Shown: positions 51,394-60,992, numbered from the stretch's first letter. The stretch is 64,000 nt of DNA from Solimicrobium sp040544425 (GCA_040544425.1 JBEONO010000019.1:1-64000), one strand, 5' to 3'. The notes: generated by a model from the letters alone, not told the origin. Numbers and translations: made by a program.

Positions 51394-53115
51394 CTAAAAC
51401 TCTTCCCACCCATCTGATCCGCTACTGGCCACCTGTTGCGTAGCCTTGACGGCGATTCTGGGACGTTCAGCACTGCGGGCAGGCTTGGCGACGATGGCGC
51501 GCTGCTCTCGCACTTTGCTGGCCACCGGGGCCAAATTCGGTTTCCTGGTTTTCGCGCTGACGGTATGCCCAGTTTTAAAAATACGCACCACATCAACCAG
51601 CATATCTGCCTGCTCCTGCAAAGCGCCGGCAGCGGCGGCAGCCTGTTCCACCAACGCGGCATTTTGCTGGGTGACTTCATCCATCTGCGTGATCGCCTGA
51701 TTGATCTGATCAATACCGGATGCCTGTTCGCCACTGGCCATGGTAATTTCGGTGATGATATCGTTGACCCGCTTCACACTGTCGACCACTTCGTCCATGG
51801 TGGCACCTGCCTCGTTGACCAGCTTGCTGCCCGCATCCACTTTTTCCACCGAGTCACCGATCAAACCTTTGATTTCTTTCGCCGCACTGGCACTGCGCTG
51901 GGCCAGATTGCGCACCTCCGAGGCCACTACCGCGAAGCCGCGGCCCTGTTCACCGGCGCGGGCCGCCTCGACCGCGGCATTCAATGCCAGGATATTGGTC
52001 TGAAAGGCGATCCCATCAATCACGCCGATAATGTCGACGATTTTTTTTGCTGATTCATTGATCGAATCCATGGTGCTGACCACTTGCGCCACCACCGCGC
52101 CGCCTCGCGCCGCGACCTCGGAAGCCGTGGTCGCCAGCTTGTTGGCCTGACGTGAATTGTCGGCATTCTGTTTAACGGTAGCAGTCAGTTGTTCCATGGA
52201 CGAGGCGGTTTCTTCCAGAGATGCGGCCTGCTGTTCGGTGCGTGACGATAAATCCAGATTACCCGTTGAGATTTCACCGGACGCCAGAGCGATGGTATCG
52301 GTGCCGGCGCGGACATCGCCGACAATCTTGGTCAGATTGTCGCGCATGGATTTAATTGCGAACATCATGCTGGTTTGGTCGGAGTCGGGAATATCAATGG
52401 CCGCGGTCAAATCGCCACCGGCAATCAACATCGCCACTTCAGTTGCGTCACTTGGTTCTCCACCGAGCTGCAGGCGTATCGATCTGGCGATCAGCCAGCT
52501 CATTCCCAGACTGAATAACAGCGCGACAATGGAAAACACAAGGATCAGGGTGACGGCACCCTTGTTCGCATCGAACGCCCGTGTTTCGGTTTCGATGTTG
52601 CGTTTTTTCTGCAGTTCGACAAAATCGTCCAGCGATGTCGCCCATTTTGCATTAATTGCAATATTAGTGGTTAACAACATCTTCACCCCGGCTTCATTGT
52701 CGGTTTTAACCAGCTTGATGAATTCATCATTCGCTTTTCTGGCCAGATCTCGTTCTTCTGCCGCGCGTGCCAGGATAGCTTTACCCTCGTCGGTGATGGG
52801 CATGGCCTGCAGTTTTTCCAGCGCGGCGTTGTAGCCGTTGCGCGCGTCGGTGATTTTTTCTTTTTGTTTTGCAATTTCCGCATCGTCCCTGAGCAGGGCG
52901 ATGGTGCGCATGACGCGGGCATCCGTGGTGATTGACGTTTTCATGGTATCAGCGAAGTCGATTTTTTTGACGTTGATATCGACGATTTGGTGCATGGCCG
53001 CATTGGAATTCTGTACGGCGTTAATGCCTAAAATAGCAACAATAAGCAGAAACAGAATAATCAGTCCAAAACCGATGTAAAGCCTGGTGGCTACCTTGTA
53101 GTTCTCAAAATTCAT
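51394..53115 (-). CDS. Methyl-accepting chemotaxis protein (four-helix-bundle sensor)
   Basis: Another Tar-like receptor (573 residues): helix about 10-32, four-helix-bundle domain with MRTIALLRDDAEI, a second helix about 190-210, HAMP and signalling domain (DLSSRTEQQAASLEETASSM, DGIAFQTNILALNAAVEAAR). It resembles the receptor at 33404 closely, suggesting duplication. GAAAGA precedes the start. The tail ends GSDGWEEF, which resembles the EEF/WEE[TS]F-type ends that bind CheR. Confidence 0.93.
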   Translation of the reverse strand: MNFENYKVATRLYIGFGLIILFLLIVAILGINAVQNSNAAMHQIVDINVKKIDFADTMKTSITTDARVMRTIALLRDDAEIAKQKEKITDARNGYNAALEKLQAMPITDEGKAILARAAEERDLARKANDEFIKLVKTDNEAGVKMLLTTNIAINAKWATSLDDFVELQKKRNIETETRAFDANKGAVTLILVFSIVALLFSLGMSWLIARSIRLQLGGEPSDATEVAMLIAGGDLTAAIDIPDSDQTSMMFAIKSMRDNLTKIVGDVRAGTDTIALASGEISTGNLDLSSRTEQQAASLEETASSMEQLTATVKQNADNSRQANKLATTASEVAARGGAVVAQVVSTMDSINESAKKIVDIIGVIDGIAFQTNILALNAAVEAARAGEQGRGFAVVASEVRNLAQRSASAAKEIKGLIGDSVEKVDAGSKLVNEAGATMDEVVDSVKRVNDIITEITMASGEQASGIDQINQAITQMDEVTQQNAALVEQAAAAAGALQEQADMLVDVVRIFKTGHTVSAKTRKPNLAPVASKVREQRAIVAKPARSAERPRIAVKATQQVASSGSDGWEEF

Positions 53116-53377
53116 AGCAGTCTTTCTGTTTAAGATTCACGCATTGCCAAGTCAGTGTTAAACCAACAAGAACTCAGTTTTTCAGTGGCCCTGTTGTCGT
53201 TGAAAGGCCACAGATACGATTTCAGCCTAGATTACAAAACTGAGAATTGCAAATAACGATGTAACCAAGTTTACTGAGCGGCTGTGAACGAACTGACAAT
53301 TGCTGGACAGCATGTCATCTCAAAGTCATACCGGCAACTTAGACTGGCCGGCCCGAAGTCCCTGACACACTACAACG

Positions 53378-53887
53378 ATGCGCAGCAATAAAAATAATGT
53401 TCTGGCAAGCACCCGGCTGATCGGCCTGTTTATTTTGGTGTTTGTGCTGCAATACCTTTTATATTTTTATGTGCCCGACGAGGTCCTGATCAACCGCATT
53501 TATTACGACTTAATCGTGCTGCCTGCCATGTATGTCATTAATGCCATTTTTCCTGCCGAGCAGGCATTTGGCCTGGCCAACAGCATCCACTCCGCCAAAG
53601 TCGATCTGGAAGTTGTGCGCGGCTGTGACGGCTCAGGTCTGCTGTTTCTTCTTGAGGCGGCGATCGTGGTGTTTCCGGCGCCAATCAAACGCAAATTGTC
53701 AGGTGCGGCGCTGGCGATATTTTTCGTCTATGTATTGAATTTGCTCAGAATCGTGATCCTGTTTTATGCCGCATCGTTTCAGCCGATGCTGTTTCAGTCT
53801 TTGCACAGCTTCTATCTGCCGACATTGCTGATCGCACTGACCGGGATGTTCTTTTATACCTGGGCACCAATCCATGCGCGCCAGTAA
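53378..53887 (+). CDS. xrtH: Exosortase H (XrtH)
   Basis: A membrane protease/transferase with several helices and the exosortase triad: Cys in VVRGCDGSG, Arg in LNLLRIVILF and His in HSFYLPT. At 169 residues it matches XrtH, known to sort IPTL-CTERM proteins to the outer surface. It overlaps the next gene by 14 bp. No IPTL-CTERM substrate was seen in this window. Confidence 0.82.
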   Translation: MRSNKNNVLASTRLIGLFILVFVLQYLLYFYVPDEVLINRIYYDLIVLPAMYVINAIFPAEQAFGLANSIHSAKVDLEVVRGCDGSGLLFLLEAAIVVFPAPIKRKLSGAALAIFFVYVLNLLRIVILFYAASFQPMLFQSLHSFYLPTLLIALTGMFFYTWAPIHARQ

Positions 53888-54530
53888 GCCAACCACTAAG
53901 TCAACCATTAAGCCGGCCGCAGCCTGCGCGCGTATTCTTGGTGCGTGGCTGATCGCTTCGTTGATCGCGACCAGTTGCGGGGAAAAGCTGTTGATGGCAC
54001 TGGAACCGTTTTTCAAATCCATCATTTTGCTGGTGCAAAAAGATTTTTCCCCGACGCTGGAGATTGTCAATCAACACGGTTTTGCCGTGCTGCGATTATT
54101 GCCCCTTACGGTTCGCCCCTATCAACTGACACCCGACATGCACCTGCGGGAAGGTTTTATTTTGGATGGTGTCACGACCTCGGTGGATCACGCCATATTG
54201 CCGCTGGTGATCCTGGCGATGATTTTGTTCGCCTGGCCATTGCGCGATGGATTCAAAGAGATGTGTCTGCGCCTGGTGTTCGGGTTGGCGGGCGCAATTG
54301 TTGTCATGGGCGTGACGACCCCGCTGTTTTTGGCAGCCCGGGTGCAAATGAACACCATGATTTTTGCCGCGCAGCTTGGAGGAAATCCGCAGAAACCGTT
54401 ATTGATCGACTGGATGATCTTTACCGAATCCGGGGGCAGGTGGTTGATTCCGATTGTGGTCGGCATTCTGTGTATCAGATTGAGCAAGGGGATTTTAGTA
54501 AGACAAAAACTGACGATCCCGGCGGATTGA
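53874..54530 (+). CDS. Exosortase H-associated membrane protein
   Basis: 218 residues with about three or four membrane helices (LGAWLIASLIATSC, VILAMILFAWPL, LRLVFGLAGAIVVMGV, LIPIVVGILCI) and a periplasmic loop (PYQLTPDMHLREGFI). It follows xrtH with a 14-bp overlap, the position of the known XrtH companion protein. The name rests on that context; the activity is unknown. Confidence 0.7.
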   Translation: MRASKPTTKSTIKPAAACARILGAWLIASLIATSCGEKLLMALEPFFKSIILLVQKDFSPTLEIVNQHGFAVLRLLPLTVRPYQLTPDMHLREGFILDGVTTSVDHAILPLVILAMILFAWPLRDGFKEMCLRLVFGLAGAIVVMGVTTPLFLAARVQMNTMIFAAQLGGNPQKPLLIDWMIFTESGGRWLIPIVVGILCIRLSKGILVRQKLTIPAD

Positions 54531-54712
54531 CAGCCAGCTTCAATGGTCATCAAGCACCATTAAAACTAATCAGATTGACCATTGTTTCCCAGCATGCTCA
54601 TGGATGCCTTAAATAGAGCATAGCTAAACTTCAAACTACGGTATAAGCTGAATCAACGGTGCCGAGCTTGAATCGATCAGCAATGCAATAAATCCAAGAA
54701 AATAGGTCCAAC

Positions 54713-56389
54713 ATGGTTGAGAATAAAAAAACATCAGGTCAAACAAAAAACGGCCACCAAACGAGTATTCAACGCATGTTGGACCACACCCTGGAACATT
54801 TCCGCGCGATTGTGCAAGGGTCCGACGATGCGATTATCAGCAAGACACTCGATGGCATCGTCACCAGCTGGAATTCCGGGGCGCAGTCGATTTTCGGCTA
54901 TACCGAATCCGAAATGGTCGGCAAGCCTTTTCTGATACTGATTCCCCCTGAGCGCATCGACGAAGAAGCCTATTTTCTCAAGCAGATGATTGCAGGCGAA
55001 CGCATTGATCATTTTGAAACAGAACGACTTCACAAGAATGGCAACCGGATCAATGTGTCGGTAACGCTGTCCCCAATCCGCGATCGCGACGGCCAGGTGG
55101 TCGGCGCCTCGAAAATTGCCCGCGACATTACTCAGCAATTGAAACAGCATGCTGCCAGCCAGATCGCCAATTCCATTTGCCAATCGACCGACGATGCGGT
55201 GGTCTCCAAAACATTAAATGGGGTGGTAACAAGTTGGAACCCGGGTGCCAGCCGCATGTTCGGTTATTCAGCCGATGAAATGGTCGGACGTACCCTGGAT
55301 AGATTATTTCCGCCTGACAGAGCATCCGAAGAAGCATTCATTTTGGAACGCATCGCCAATGGCGAACCGATTGACCACTTTGAAACGGTGCGGGTGCGTA
55401 AAGACGGCAGTCAGATTGATGTGTCAGTCAATATTTCGCCGATTCGCGACAGTTGGGGAAAGATCATCGGTGCCTCGAAAATCGCCCGTGACATCACCGA
55501 CCGCAAGCAGGCCGAGAAACGTTTGCAGTCATTAAACGCCGAGCTGGAAGAGCGGGTCAAAGAGCGCACCAAAGAACTGGCTGCAACCAATTCTGTGCTG
55601 GTCAGCACGAACCTGGAATTGAAACGCGCGCAGAGTGAATTGATCCGGCGCGAAAAAATGGCGGCGTTGGGAACACTGGTCGCTGGCGTATCGCATGAAA
55701 TGAATACTCCACTGGGCAACAGCCTGACCGTCGGCTCCAGCCTGCATGATGAACTCACTCATTTTGAAAATGAAATCGCGGCAGGAAATATCACCAAGAG
55801 CCGCGTCAAGGAATTCAATCAGCATCTGCACACCGGACTGGATCTGCTGCTTAGAAATTTGACCCGCGCCATTGAGCAGATCATCCACTTCAAACAGGTC
55901 TCGGTCGATCAGACCAGCGAACTGCGGCGGATTTTTGATCTCAAGGCTGTGGTCGATGACAATATTTCGGTGATGACGCCGCAGTTCATACACACGCCAC
56001 ACAAGATCGTGATTGATGTTCCCGAGGTGATCATCATGGATAGCTTTCCTGGCGCAATTGGCCAGGTCCTGACCAATCTCGCACTGAACGCCCTGATCCA
56101 TGGTTTCGCCGCCGACATGAAAGGTGTAGTGACCATTTCTGCAAAACTGGCCGGGCTCAATCATGTGCAATTAATCTGTGCTGATAATGGCAAGGGCATT
56201 CCTGACCAGAACGTGAGCAAAATATTCGATCCGTTTTTCACAACCCGGATGGGGCAGGGCGGCAGCGGGCTTGGACTCAATATCGTGTTTAATCTGGTCA
56301 CGTTAACCCTGGGTGGCACGATTGAAGTAGACAGTGTCGTTGGAGTCGGCACCAAATTTATTATCGACATTCCACTACTTGTCCAGTAA
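54713..56389 (+). CDS. Sensor histidine kinase with two PAS domains
   Basis: Two tandem S-box PAS domains of nearly the same sequence (GSDDAIISKTLDGIVTSWNS at about 40 and STDDAVVSKTLNGVVTSWNP at about 160), each with a PAC motif, a coiled coil (about 270-305), then HisKA with the His in GVSHEMNTPLG and HATPase (LTNLALNALIHGF, DNGKGIP, SGLGLNIVFNLV). No membrane segment. AGG lies six bases before the ATG. No response regulator is adjacent. Confidence 0.9.
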   Translation: MVENKKTSGQTKNGHQTSIQRMLDHTLEHFRAIVQGSDDAIISKTLDGIVTSWNSGAQSIFGYTESEMVGKPFLILIPPERIDEEAYFLKQMIAGERIDHFETERLHKNGNRINVSVTLSPIRDRDGQVVGASKIARDITQQLKQHAASQIANSICQSTDDAVVSKTLNGVVTSWNPGASRMFGYSADEMVGRTLDRLFPPDRASEEAFILERIANGEPIDHFETVRVRKDGSQIDVSVNISPIRDSWGKIIGASKIARDITDRKQAEKRLQSLNAELEERVKERTKELAATNSVLVSTNLELKRAQSELIRREKMAALGTLVAGVSHEMNTPLGNSLTVGSSLHDELTHFENEIAAGNITKSRVKEFNQHLHTGLDLLLRNLTRAIEQIIHFKQVSVDQTSELRRIFDLKAVVDDNISVMTPQFIHTPHKIVIDVPEVIIMDSFPGAIGQVLTNLALNALIHGFAADMKGVVTISAKLAGLNHVQLICADNGKGIPDQNVSKIFDPFFTTRMGQGGSGLGLNIVFNLVTLTLGGTIEVDSVVGVGTKFIIDIPLLVQ

Positions 56390-56454
56390 CCAGACATCCA
56401 GCTCAAAGCAGCACGAAGTTTTTAAGCCTGTAACCCGCATTTTTTACCTCACGA

Positions 56455-57216
56455 TTGTTAACCGCAGTGGCCAAATATTTTCTATTCATTGTTTACCTTT
56501 GTATGCAGATCTGTTCTGAGCCGGCACTGGCCGGAGAAGCAGATACCCCTTTCACCGGTGACATTGGACTCGGGATCGACAGCGCGCCCAATATCGCCCG
56601 ATCCAATTCAGCCCATGTCAGCCCGGTTCCCTACCTGAACTTCGAATACGGCAAATTTTTTGCGCGGGTTGACATGTTTGGCTACAGTCTGGCGCCGGTC
56701 GGTTTTGGGTCGCTGGAACTGGTCACGCGGGTACTGAACGATGCCTATACTCCGACTTCAGCCTTCGGAGATTTGGCGCGCCGCAAATCGCCGATTCCGC
56801 TTGGCCTTGGAACCCTGCAGATCACACCGGTTGGTGCGGTGCTGCTCAATGTGTATCACGACGTCGGGCAATCAGGAGGGAATCTGGCGGATTTACTCTT
56901 TGCCGAAGAGATTGATTTGCCTGGCACAGCGATCTATCCGCAGATCGGCGCAGAATATCGGTCGCGCGATTATGTCCGGTATTTTTATGGCGTCTCCAAT
57001 GCAGAAGCGGCCCAGATCCGAACCCGCAGTTATCAGCCGGGCGCTGCGACTAATTTGTTTGTTGATTTGCTGGTTGAACAGAAAATTTTGGGGAACTGGT
57101 ATCTCAACGCGAATATTCGCAAGACCTTGTTTGCCAGTCCGGTTACCGATAGCCCGCTGGTGGAGCCGCGCACGAATGTTACTGGTTTGGTAGCGCTGAG
57201 TTATCGGTTTCAGTAG
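56455..57216 (+). CDS. MipA/OmpV-family outer membrane protein
   Basis: A signal peptide (to about 27, ALAGEA) precedes a beta-rich barrel: DIGLGIDSAPNIA, PYLNFEYGKFFARVDMFGYS, LPGTAIYPQIGAEYRSRDYV and the terminal Phe-Gln-type end YRFQ. It matches the MipA/OmpV pattern. The only start giving this leader is a TTG at 56455. Function: presumably murein or envelope associated. Confidence 0.78.
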   Translation: MLTAVAKYFLFIVYLCMQICSEPALAGEADTPFTGDIGLGIDSAPNIARSNSAHVSPVPYLNFEYGKFFARVDMFGYSLAPVGFGSLELVTRVLNDAYTPTSAFGDLARRKSPIPLGLGTLQITPVGAVLLNVYHDVGQSGGNLADLLFAEEIDLPGTAIYPQIGAEYRSRDYVRYFYGVSNAEAAQIRTRSYQPGAATNLFVDLLVEQKILGNWYLNANIRKTLFASPVTDSPLVEPRTNVTGLVALSYRFQ

Positions 57217-57272
57217 TCTTTCCGACGCTCATCTTTAAAGTATCTTTAATTTAATAACTTTACAGCCATAAG

Positions 57273-57310
57273 ACTTTAAGTTTATAGTAAGCCTACTTTA
57301 ACTTTATAGT
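57273..57310. promoter_or_regulatory. Two 16-bp direct repeats before the GHKL gene
   Basis: ACTTTAAGTTTATAGT (57273-57288) and ACTTTAACTTTATAGT (57295-57310) differ at one base and are 22 bp apart, about two helical turns, ending seven bases before the ATG at 57318. They lie in an AT-rich stretch with further CTTTAA motifs. They are likely binding sites for the winged-helix protein encoded next. Confidence 0.65.
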
Positions 57311-57317
57311 CATTTTC

Positions 57318-58349
57318 ATGGCAAAGCCCTCCAAACTTAAAGAGCTCATCCGCACTGTCACTAGCGATGTGACCAGACATCCTGCTGAACTTACCCGGTT
57401 CTATATGGATGAGTACCAAATTTCGCGCGTTACCGCTGCCAAGTACATCGTCCAATTGGAAACGGAAGGATGGATCGCCCGAAGTGGCCCCAAAACCAGA
57501 CCGATCTTCAGTCCCGGCTACAAACGAAAAATCTCGAAGCTCTATAAGCTGCGAGGACTGGAAGAACATGTTGCCTGGCTCAACGATTTCAAACAGTTTT
57601 TTGCATTGAGTCCGAACGTTCAAAACATCGTCAGTCTCGGATTTACCGAGATGCTGAACAATGCGATTGACCATTCCATGGGCAACGAGGTGTTCATTTC
57701 AGCCGAACAAGGTGAAACTTATTTTACTTTGTACATTTCAGACGATGGCGTCGGCATCTTCAAAAAAATTGCCGATGCCCTGCATTTACCCGATATGCGA
57801 CTCGCCCTGTTTGAACTGTCGAAGGGAAAACTTACCACTGACCCGTCCCGACACAGCGGCGAGGGCGTGTTTTTCACTTCGCGCATGTTTGATACCTTTA
57901 TGATCGTTGCCAACGATTTGACCTTCAACCACGATGCGCGACATGTTGATGACCTGATTGTTGAAGTTGATAAATTCAGCAAGAAGGGAACTGAAGTATT
58001 TATGCGTATCCGGCTTGACAGCCAACGGACGGCGGCAGATATCTATGCGCAGTTCACGAAAGCGCCGGAGGATTTTGATTTTTCGAAAACGGTTGTGCCA
58101 ATGCGACTCGCGCAATTTGGCGAAGAGCAGTTGATTTCACGGTCTCAGGCGAAACGGCTGATCGCCCGTTTCGATCGATTCAAAACCATCATCCTGGACT
58201 TTCAAGGTGTAGAAGAAGTCGGTCAAGCGTTCGCGGATGAAATATTCAGGGTATATGCATTGGAGCATCCCGACGTTGAGTTGATTCCCAAAGGGATGTC
58301 GGAGCAGGTTGAAAGAATGTGGTTGCGGGCAGTAGCGCCAAGAATGTAA
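57318..58349 (+). CDS. Winged-helix/GHKL-ATPase/STAS-like regulator
   Basis: Three parts: an N-terminal winged helix (about 1-60, QISRVTAAKYIVQLETEGW), a GHKL ATPase like an anti-sigma kinase (about 90-225: N box FTEMLNNAIDHS, DDGVGIF, HSGEGVFFTS) and a C-terminal STAS-like DUF4325 region (about 250-335, TIILDFQGVEEVGQAFADEI). This single chain combines elements that act as separate proteins in the sigma-B/SpoIIAB switch. It is preceded by a direct-repeat operator. No sigma factor is adjacent. Function unknown. Confidence 0.75.
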   Translation: MAKPSKLKELIRTVTSDVTRHPAELTRFYMDEYQISRVTAAKYIVQLETEGWIARSGPKTRPIFSPGYKRKISKLYKLRGLEEHVAWLNDFKQFFALSPNVQNIVSLGFTEMLNNAIDHSMGNEVFISAEQGETYFTLYISDDGVGIFKKIADALHLPDMRLALFELSKGKLTTDPSRHSGEGVFFTSRMFDTFMIVANDLTFNHDARHVDDLIVEVDKFSKKGTEVFMRIRLDSQRTAADIYAQFTKAPEDFDFSKTVVPMRLAQFGEEQLISRSQAKRLIARFDRFKTIILDFQGVEEVGQAFADEIFRVYALEHPDVELIPKGMSEQVERMWLRAVAPRM

Positions 58350-58374
58350 TCAATAAAATCAAAAAGGATAAGGT

Positions 58375-59760
58375 ATGACCATAGATTCACCACAATGCCT
58401 CTGGCAAGTTGCAGCCGAATTAGGGGAGGGGCCGATCTGGCATCAATCCGACCGTGCCTTGTACTTTGTCGATGTCAAGAAACATCAGATCCATCGCTGT
58501 GACGAACACGGCGACCATCAACAAAGCTGGACTGCACCGGCACAGATCAGCTTTATCCTGCCGACCAAAAACGGCAGTTTTATCTGTGGCCTGCAAGATG
58601 GGATCTACCACTTTTCCAGCAGCACAGGACAATTCAGTCGCTGTAACGACGTGGAGCGGGACATGCCTGCCAACCGTCTGAATGACGGCTTCGTGGACAG
58701 TCGCGGTCTGATCTGGTTTGGTTCGATGGATGACGGCGAAACCAATCCGACCGGGTCGCTGTACAGCATGGGCAGAGACGGTGCCGTGGTCGCACATGAT
58801 CATGATTATGTGATCACCAATGGCCCGGCCATGAGTGCAGATGGCCGTACTTTATTCCACACCGATACGCCAAATAAAACGATCTATGCGTTTGACGTTG
58901 CAGCGGATAACACGCTGAGCAATAAACGCGTATTTGTCACTTTGAGTGTCGGCCATCCCGATGGAATGGCGGTCGATGCGGATGGTGTGTTGTGGGTTGC
59001 CGTATTTGGCGGCTGGCGTATTGATCGGTTTTCAGCGTCGGGCAATCTGCTGGGCTCGGTCCCGTTCCCATGTGCAAACATCACCAAGCTGACATTTGGC
59101 GGCACTGATTTACGCACGGTATTTGTGACTACCGCACGCAAGGGATTGACTGGCGCGGAGCTGGTGCAGCAGCCGCTGGCCGGTGGTCTATTTTCTTTCA
59201 GATCGGATTCCACCGGGCTGCCGCAACACTTATTTTCATCCGAAGGCCTGAACATCAATCATTCACCCTGCATCGTCGTCATGGGTGTCAGTGGCTGCGG
59301 CAAAAGCGCGGTTGGTAAACGGCTGGCCCTTGAAACAGGCGCGGAATTTGTCGAAGGTGACGAGCTTCATCCAGTCGCCAATATTCATAAAATGGCAGCC
59401 GGGGTTGCGCTGACTGATGCGGATCGGCAGGATTGGCTGTTGGCACTGCAGGCAAAAATCCGGACCGCCAACTCTCAAGGCACACGCGTGGTGTTGTCGT
59501 GTTCAGCCCTGAAGCGCAAGTATCGCGATGTACTGCGCGCTGCCAATCCGGCGCTTGAATTCATTCATTTGCACGGCGAGCGCGAATTGATTGCCGCAAG
59601 ACTGCAATCGCGTAATGATCACTTTATGCCGGTGTCGTTGCTGGAGAGTCAGTTTGCCGATCTGGAAGCGTTGGGGGCGGATGAGAAGGGGATTGCTTTG
59701 GATATTCAGGGTACGGTTGATCAACTGGTGGCGTCGGCGCTTGGGAAAATCGTGCCGTAA
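58375..59760 (+). CDS. SMP-30/gluconolactonase fused to gluconokinase
   Basis: Residues about 1-290 are an SMP-30/regucalcin-like lactonase (AAELGEGPIWHQ, NRLNDGFVDSRGLIWFGSMD, GHPDGMAVDADGVLWVAVF, with likely metal ligands Glu, Asn and Asp). From about 300 the sequence is a complete gluconokinase (Walker A GVSGCGKS at 304-311, FVEGDELHP, VLSCSALKRKYRDVL). It would open gluconolactone and phosphorylate the gluconate to 6-phosphogluconate. Both halves look intact and the frame is continuous; the fusion looks unusual to me. Confidence 0.87.
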   Translation: MTIDSPQCLWQVAAELGEGPIWHQSDRALYFVDVKKHQIHRCDEHGDHQQSWTAPAQISFILPTKNGSFICGLQDGIYHFSSSTGQFSRCNDVERDMPANRLNDGFVDSRGLIWFGSMDDGETNPTGSLYSMGRDGAVVAHDHDYVITNGPAMSADGRTLFHTDTPNKTIYAFDVAADNTLSNKRVFVTLSVGHPDGMAVDADGVLWVAVFGGWRIDRFSASGNLLGSVPFPCANITKLTFGGTDLRTVFVTTARKGLTGAELVQQPLAGGLFSFRSDSTGLPQHLFSSEGLNINHSPCIVVMGVSGCGKSAVGKRLALETGAEFVEGDELHPVANIHKMAAGVALTDADRQDWLLALQAKIRTANSQGTRVVLSCSALKRKYRDVLRAANPALEFIHLHGERELIAARLQSRNDHFMPVSLLESQFADLEALGADEKGIALDIQGTVDQLVASALGKIVP

Positions 59761-59809
59761 TTTTGAGGATCAACGAGTCTTCTTTAACACATAATTTTGT
59801 CGATAACCG

Positions 59810-60196
59810 TCATACCAGCCGAACCTGACTTTGATATTTAGCTAAAGTGGCATCGTTTGTCAGCAATATAATTCCTTCTACAATTGCCTGTGCGAGCAAT
59901 AGCCTGTCAAATGGGTCCTTGTGAATCGCCGGAAGTGTATCGATTGATACTGCATGTTCACTTGAAATGCACAATTCAACATAGCCGTTATCGATCAGGG
60001 AGCGGCGCAAGAGGCGAGCGTCAACTTTGAAGTCTGGTCGGTTCAATCCTGTCTTGATGGCAATTTCCCAAATACTGGCGACACTAAAGTACAGTTCGTT
60101 TTTTGTATCAGAAATTAATTCGATCGCACGGCTGGACAAACGATCCTGGCCTTCCGAAACCCAAATAAGCAGGTGCGTATCAAGCAATAACTTCAT
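59810..60196 (-). CDS. PIN-domain (VapC-like) toxin
   Basis: 128 residues with the PIN acidic residues: Asp in LLLDTH, Glu in SIWEIAIK, Asp in DPFDRLLLAQA and Asp in LTNDATLAKY. Such proteins cleave RNA. Two adjacent ATGs exist; the one at 60196 is better spaced to the AAGG site. It overlaps the antitoxin stop (TGATG). Confidence 0.88.
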   Translation of the reverse strand: MKLLLDTHLLIWVSEGQDRLSSRAIELISDTKNELYFSVASIWEIAIKTGLNRPDFKVDARLLRRSLIDNGYVELCISSEHAVSIDTLPAIHKDPFDRLLLAQAIVEGIILLTNDATLAKYQSQVRLV

Positions 60197-60438
60197 CATT
60201 CACCTTCAAACAGTTTTTGAATTTCCTCTTGGCCCATCGTATTAAAGTCGTCCGGCACCGTAAATTGCCCGGCCAGGAATCCGATTCTTCTCATTTGTGA
60301 CGATTCAGGTGCATTGATCGCGGTAACCTTGACCATAGGCTTGCCAGCCTTGGCGATGATGAAGGATTCTCCATTTGCCGCCATTTCCACCAATTTCGAC
60401 AGCTGCGTCTTTGCTTCATGAATGTTGAAGGTTTGCAT
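60196..60438 (-). CDS. Phd/YefM-family antitoxin
   Basis: An 80-residue Phd/YefM protein (MQTFNIHEAKTQLSKLVEMA, IIAKAGKPMVKV) that binds the PIN toxin and represses the operon. It is the first gene of the pair and its C-terminal part (GQFTVPDDFNTMGQEEIQKL) should wrap the toxin. No separate operator was identified. Confidence 0.88.
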   Translation of the reverse strand: MQTFNIHEAKTQLSKLVEMAANGESFIIAKAGKPMVKVTAINAPESSQMRRIGFLAGQFTVPDDFNTMGQEEIQKLFEGE

Positions 60439-60558
60439 AATGATGAGTTGGTTAAGTTAAATGGACTTAGTTTAATCCTGAGAACTGTCCAGAGCAAGGG
60501 CAAATCATACCGATCGCCCGCGGCTGGGCTCGTCGATCTGAAAAAGCCCCAGCATTTT

Positions 60559-60590
60559 TAATTTAACATAATATAAATTATGCGAAATTA
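60559..60590. repeat. 32-bp interrupted palindrome between toxin-antitoxin operons
   Basis: Nested arms TAATTT/AAATTA and CATAAT/ATTATG with a four-base centre, AT-rich, lying 78 bp after the hicB stop on the minus strand and 120 bp before the phd gene. It may be a terminator or operator. Confidence 0.55.
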
Positions 60591-60668
60591 AGTCTCCAGG
60601 CCGGGTAACGGAAAATGGCCTGATTCTATCCAGGCTTTTTGTGCTGTCATTAGAACTTTCGCGTTGAT

Positions 60669-60992
60669 CTATGCCGATAATTTGGCGCTTGCAAGTCTGT
60701 TCAGGCTAACACCTTGTTCTGCTGCCTCCAGGACCAAGGCACGGTGTGTCTGAGGTGGGATCCGAACTTTGAATTCGCCGCTGTATTTACGTTCAGCCAA
60801 AGCCTCCGGTACTGGTTCATCATGTGAACGTAAATCTGCGACTGTTTCGCGCACAACCTGTCGAATACCCTTTAACGCCTGCTCTGGAGTTTGTGCCAGC
60901 CAGGAAAGTGACGGAAATTCTGCACATAACCCAATATGTTCTCCATCCTCGAGGGACCATGTTACCCGGTAGGTATAGTGATCAAAATTCAT
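60669..60992 (-). CDS. hicB: HicB-family antitoxin
   Basis: 107 residues: an N-terminal HicB fold (YTYRVTWSLEDGEHIGLCAE, SWLAQTPEQALKGIRQVV) and a C-terminal ribbon-helix-helix (FKVRIPPQTHRALVLEAAEQ). It starts in the stop of the hicA remnant as ATGA. With the toxin broken, its present role may be only self-regulation or none. Confidence 0.87.
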   Translation of the reverse strand: MNFDHYTYRVTWSLEDGEHIGLCAEFPSLSWLAQTPEQALKGIRQVVRETVADLRSHDEPVPEALAERKYSGEFKVRIPPQTHRALVLEAAEQGVSLNRLASAKLSA

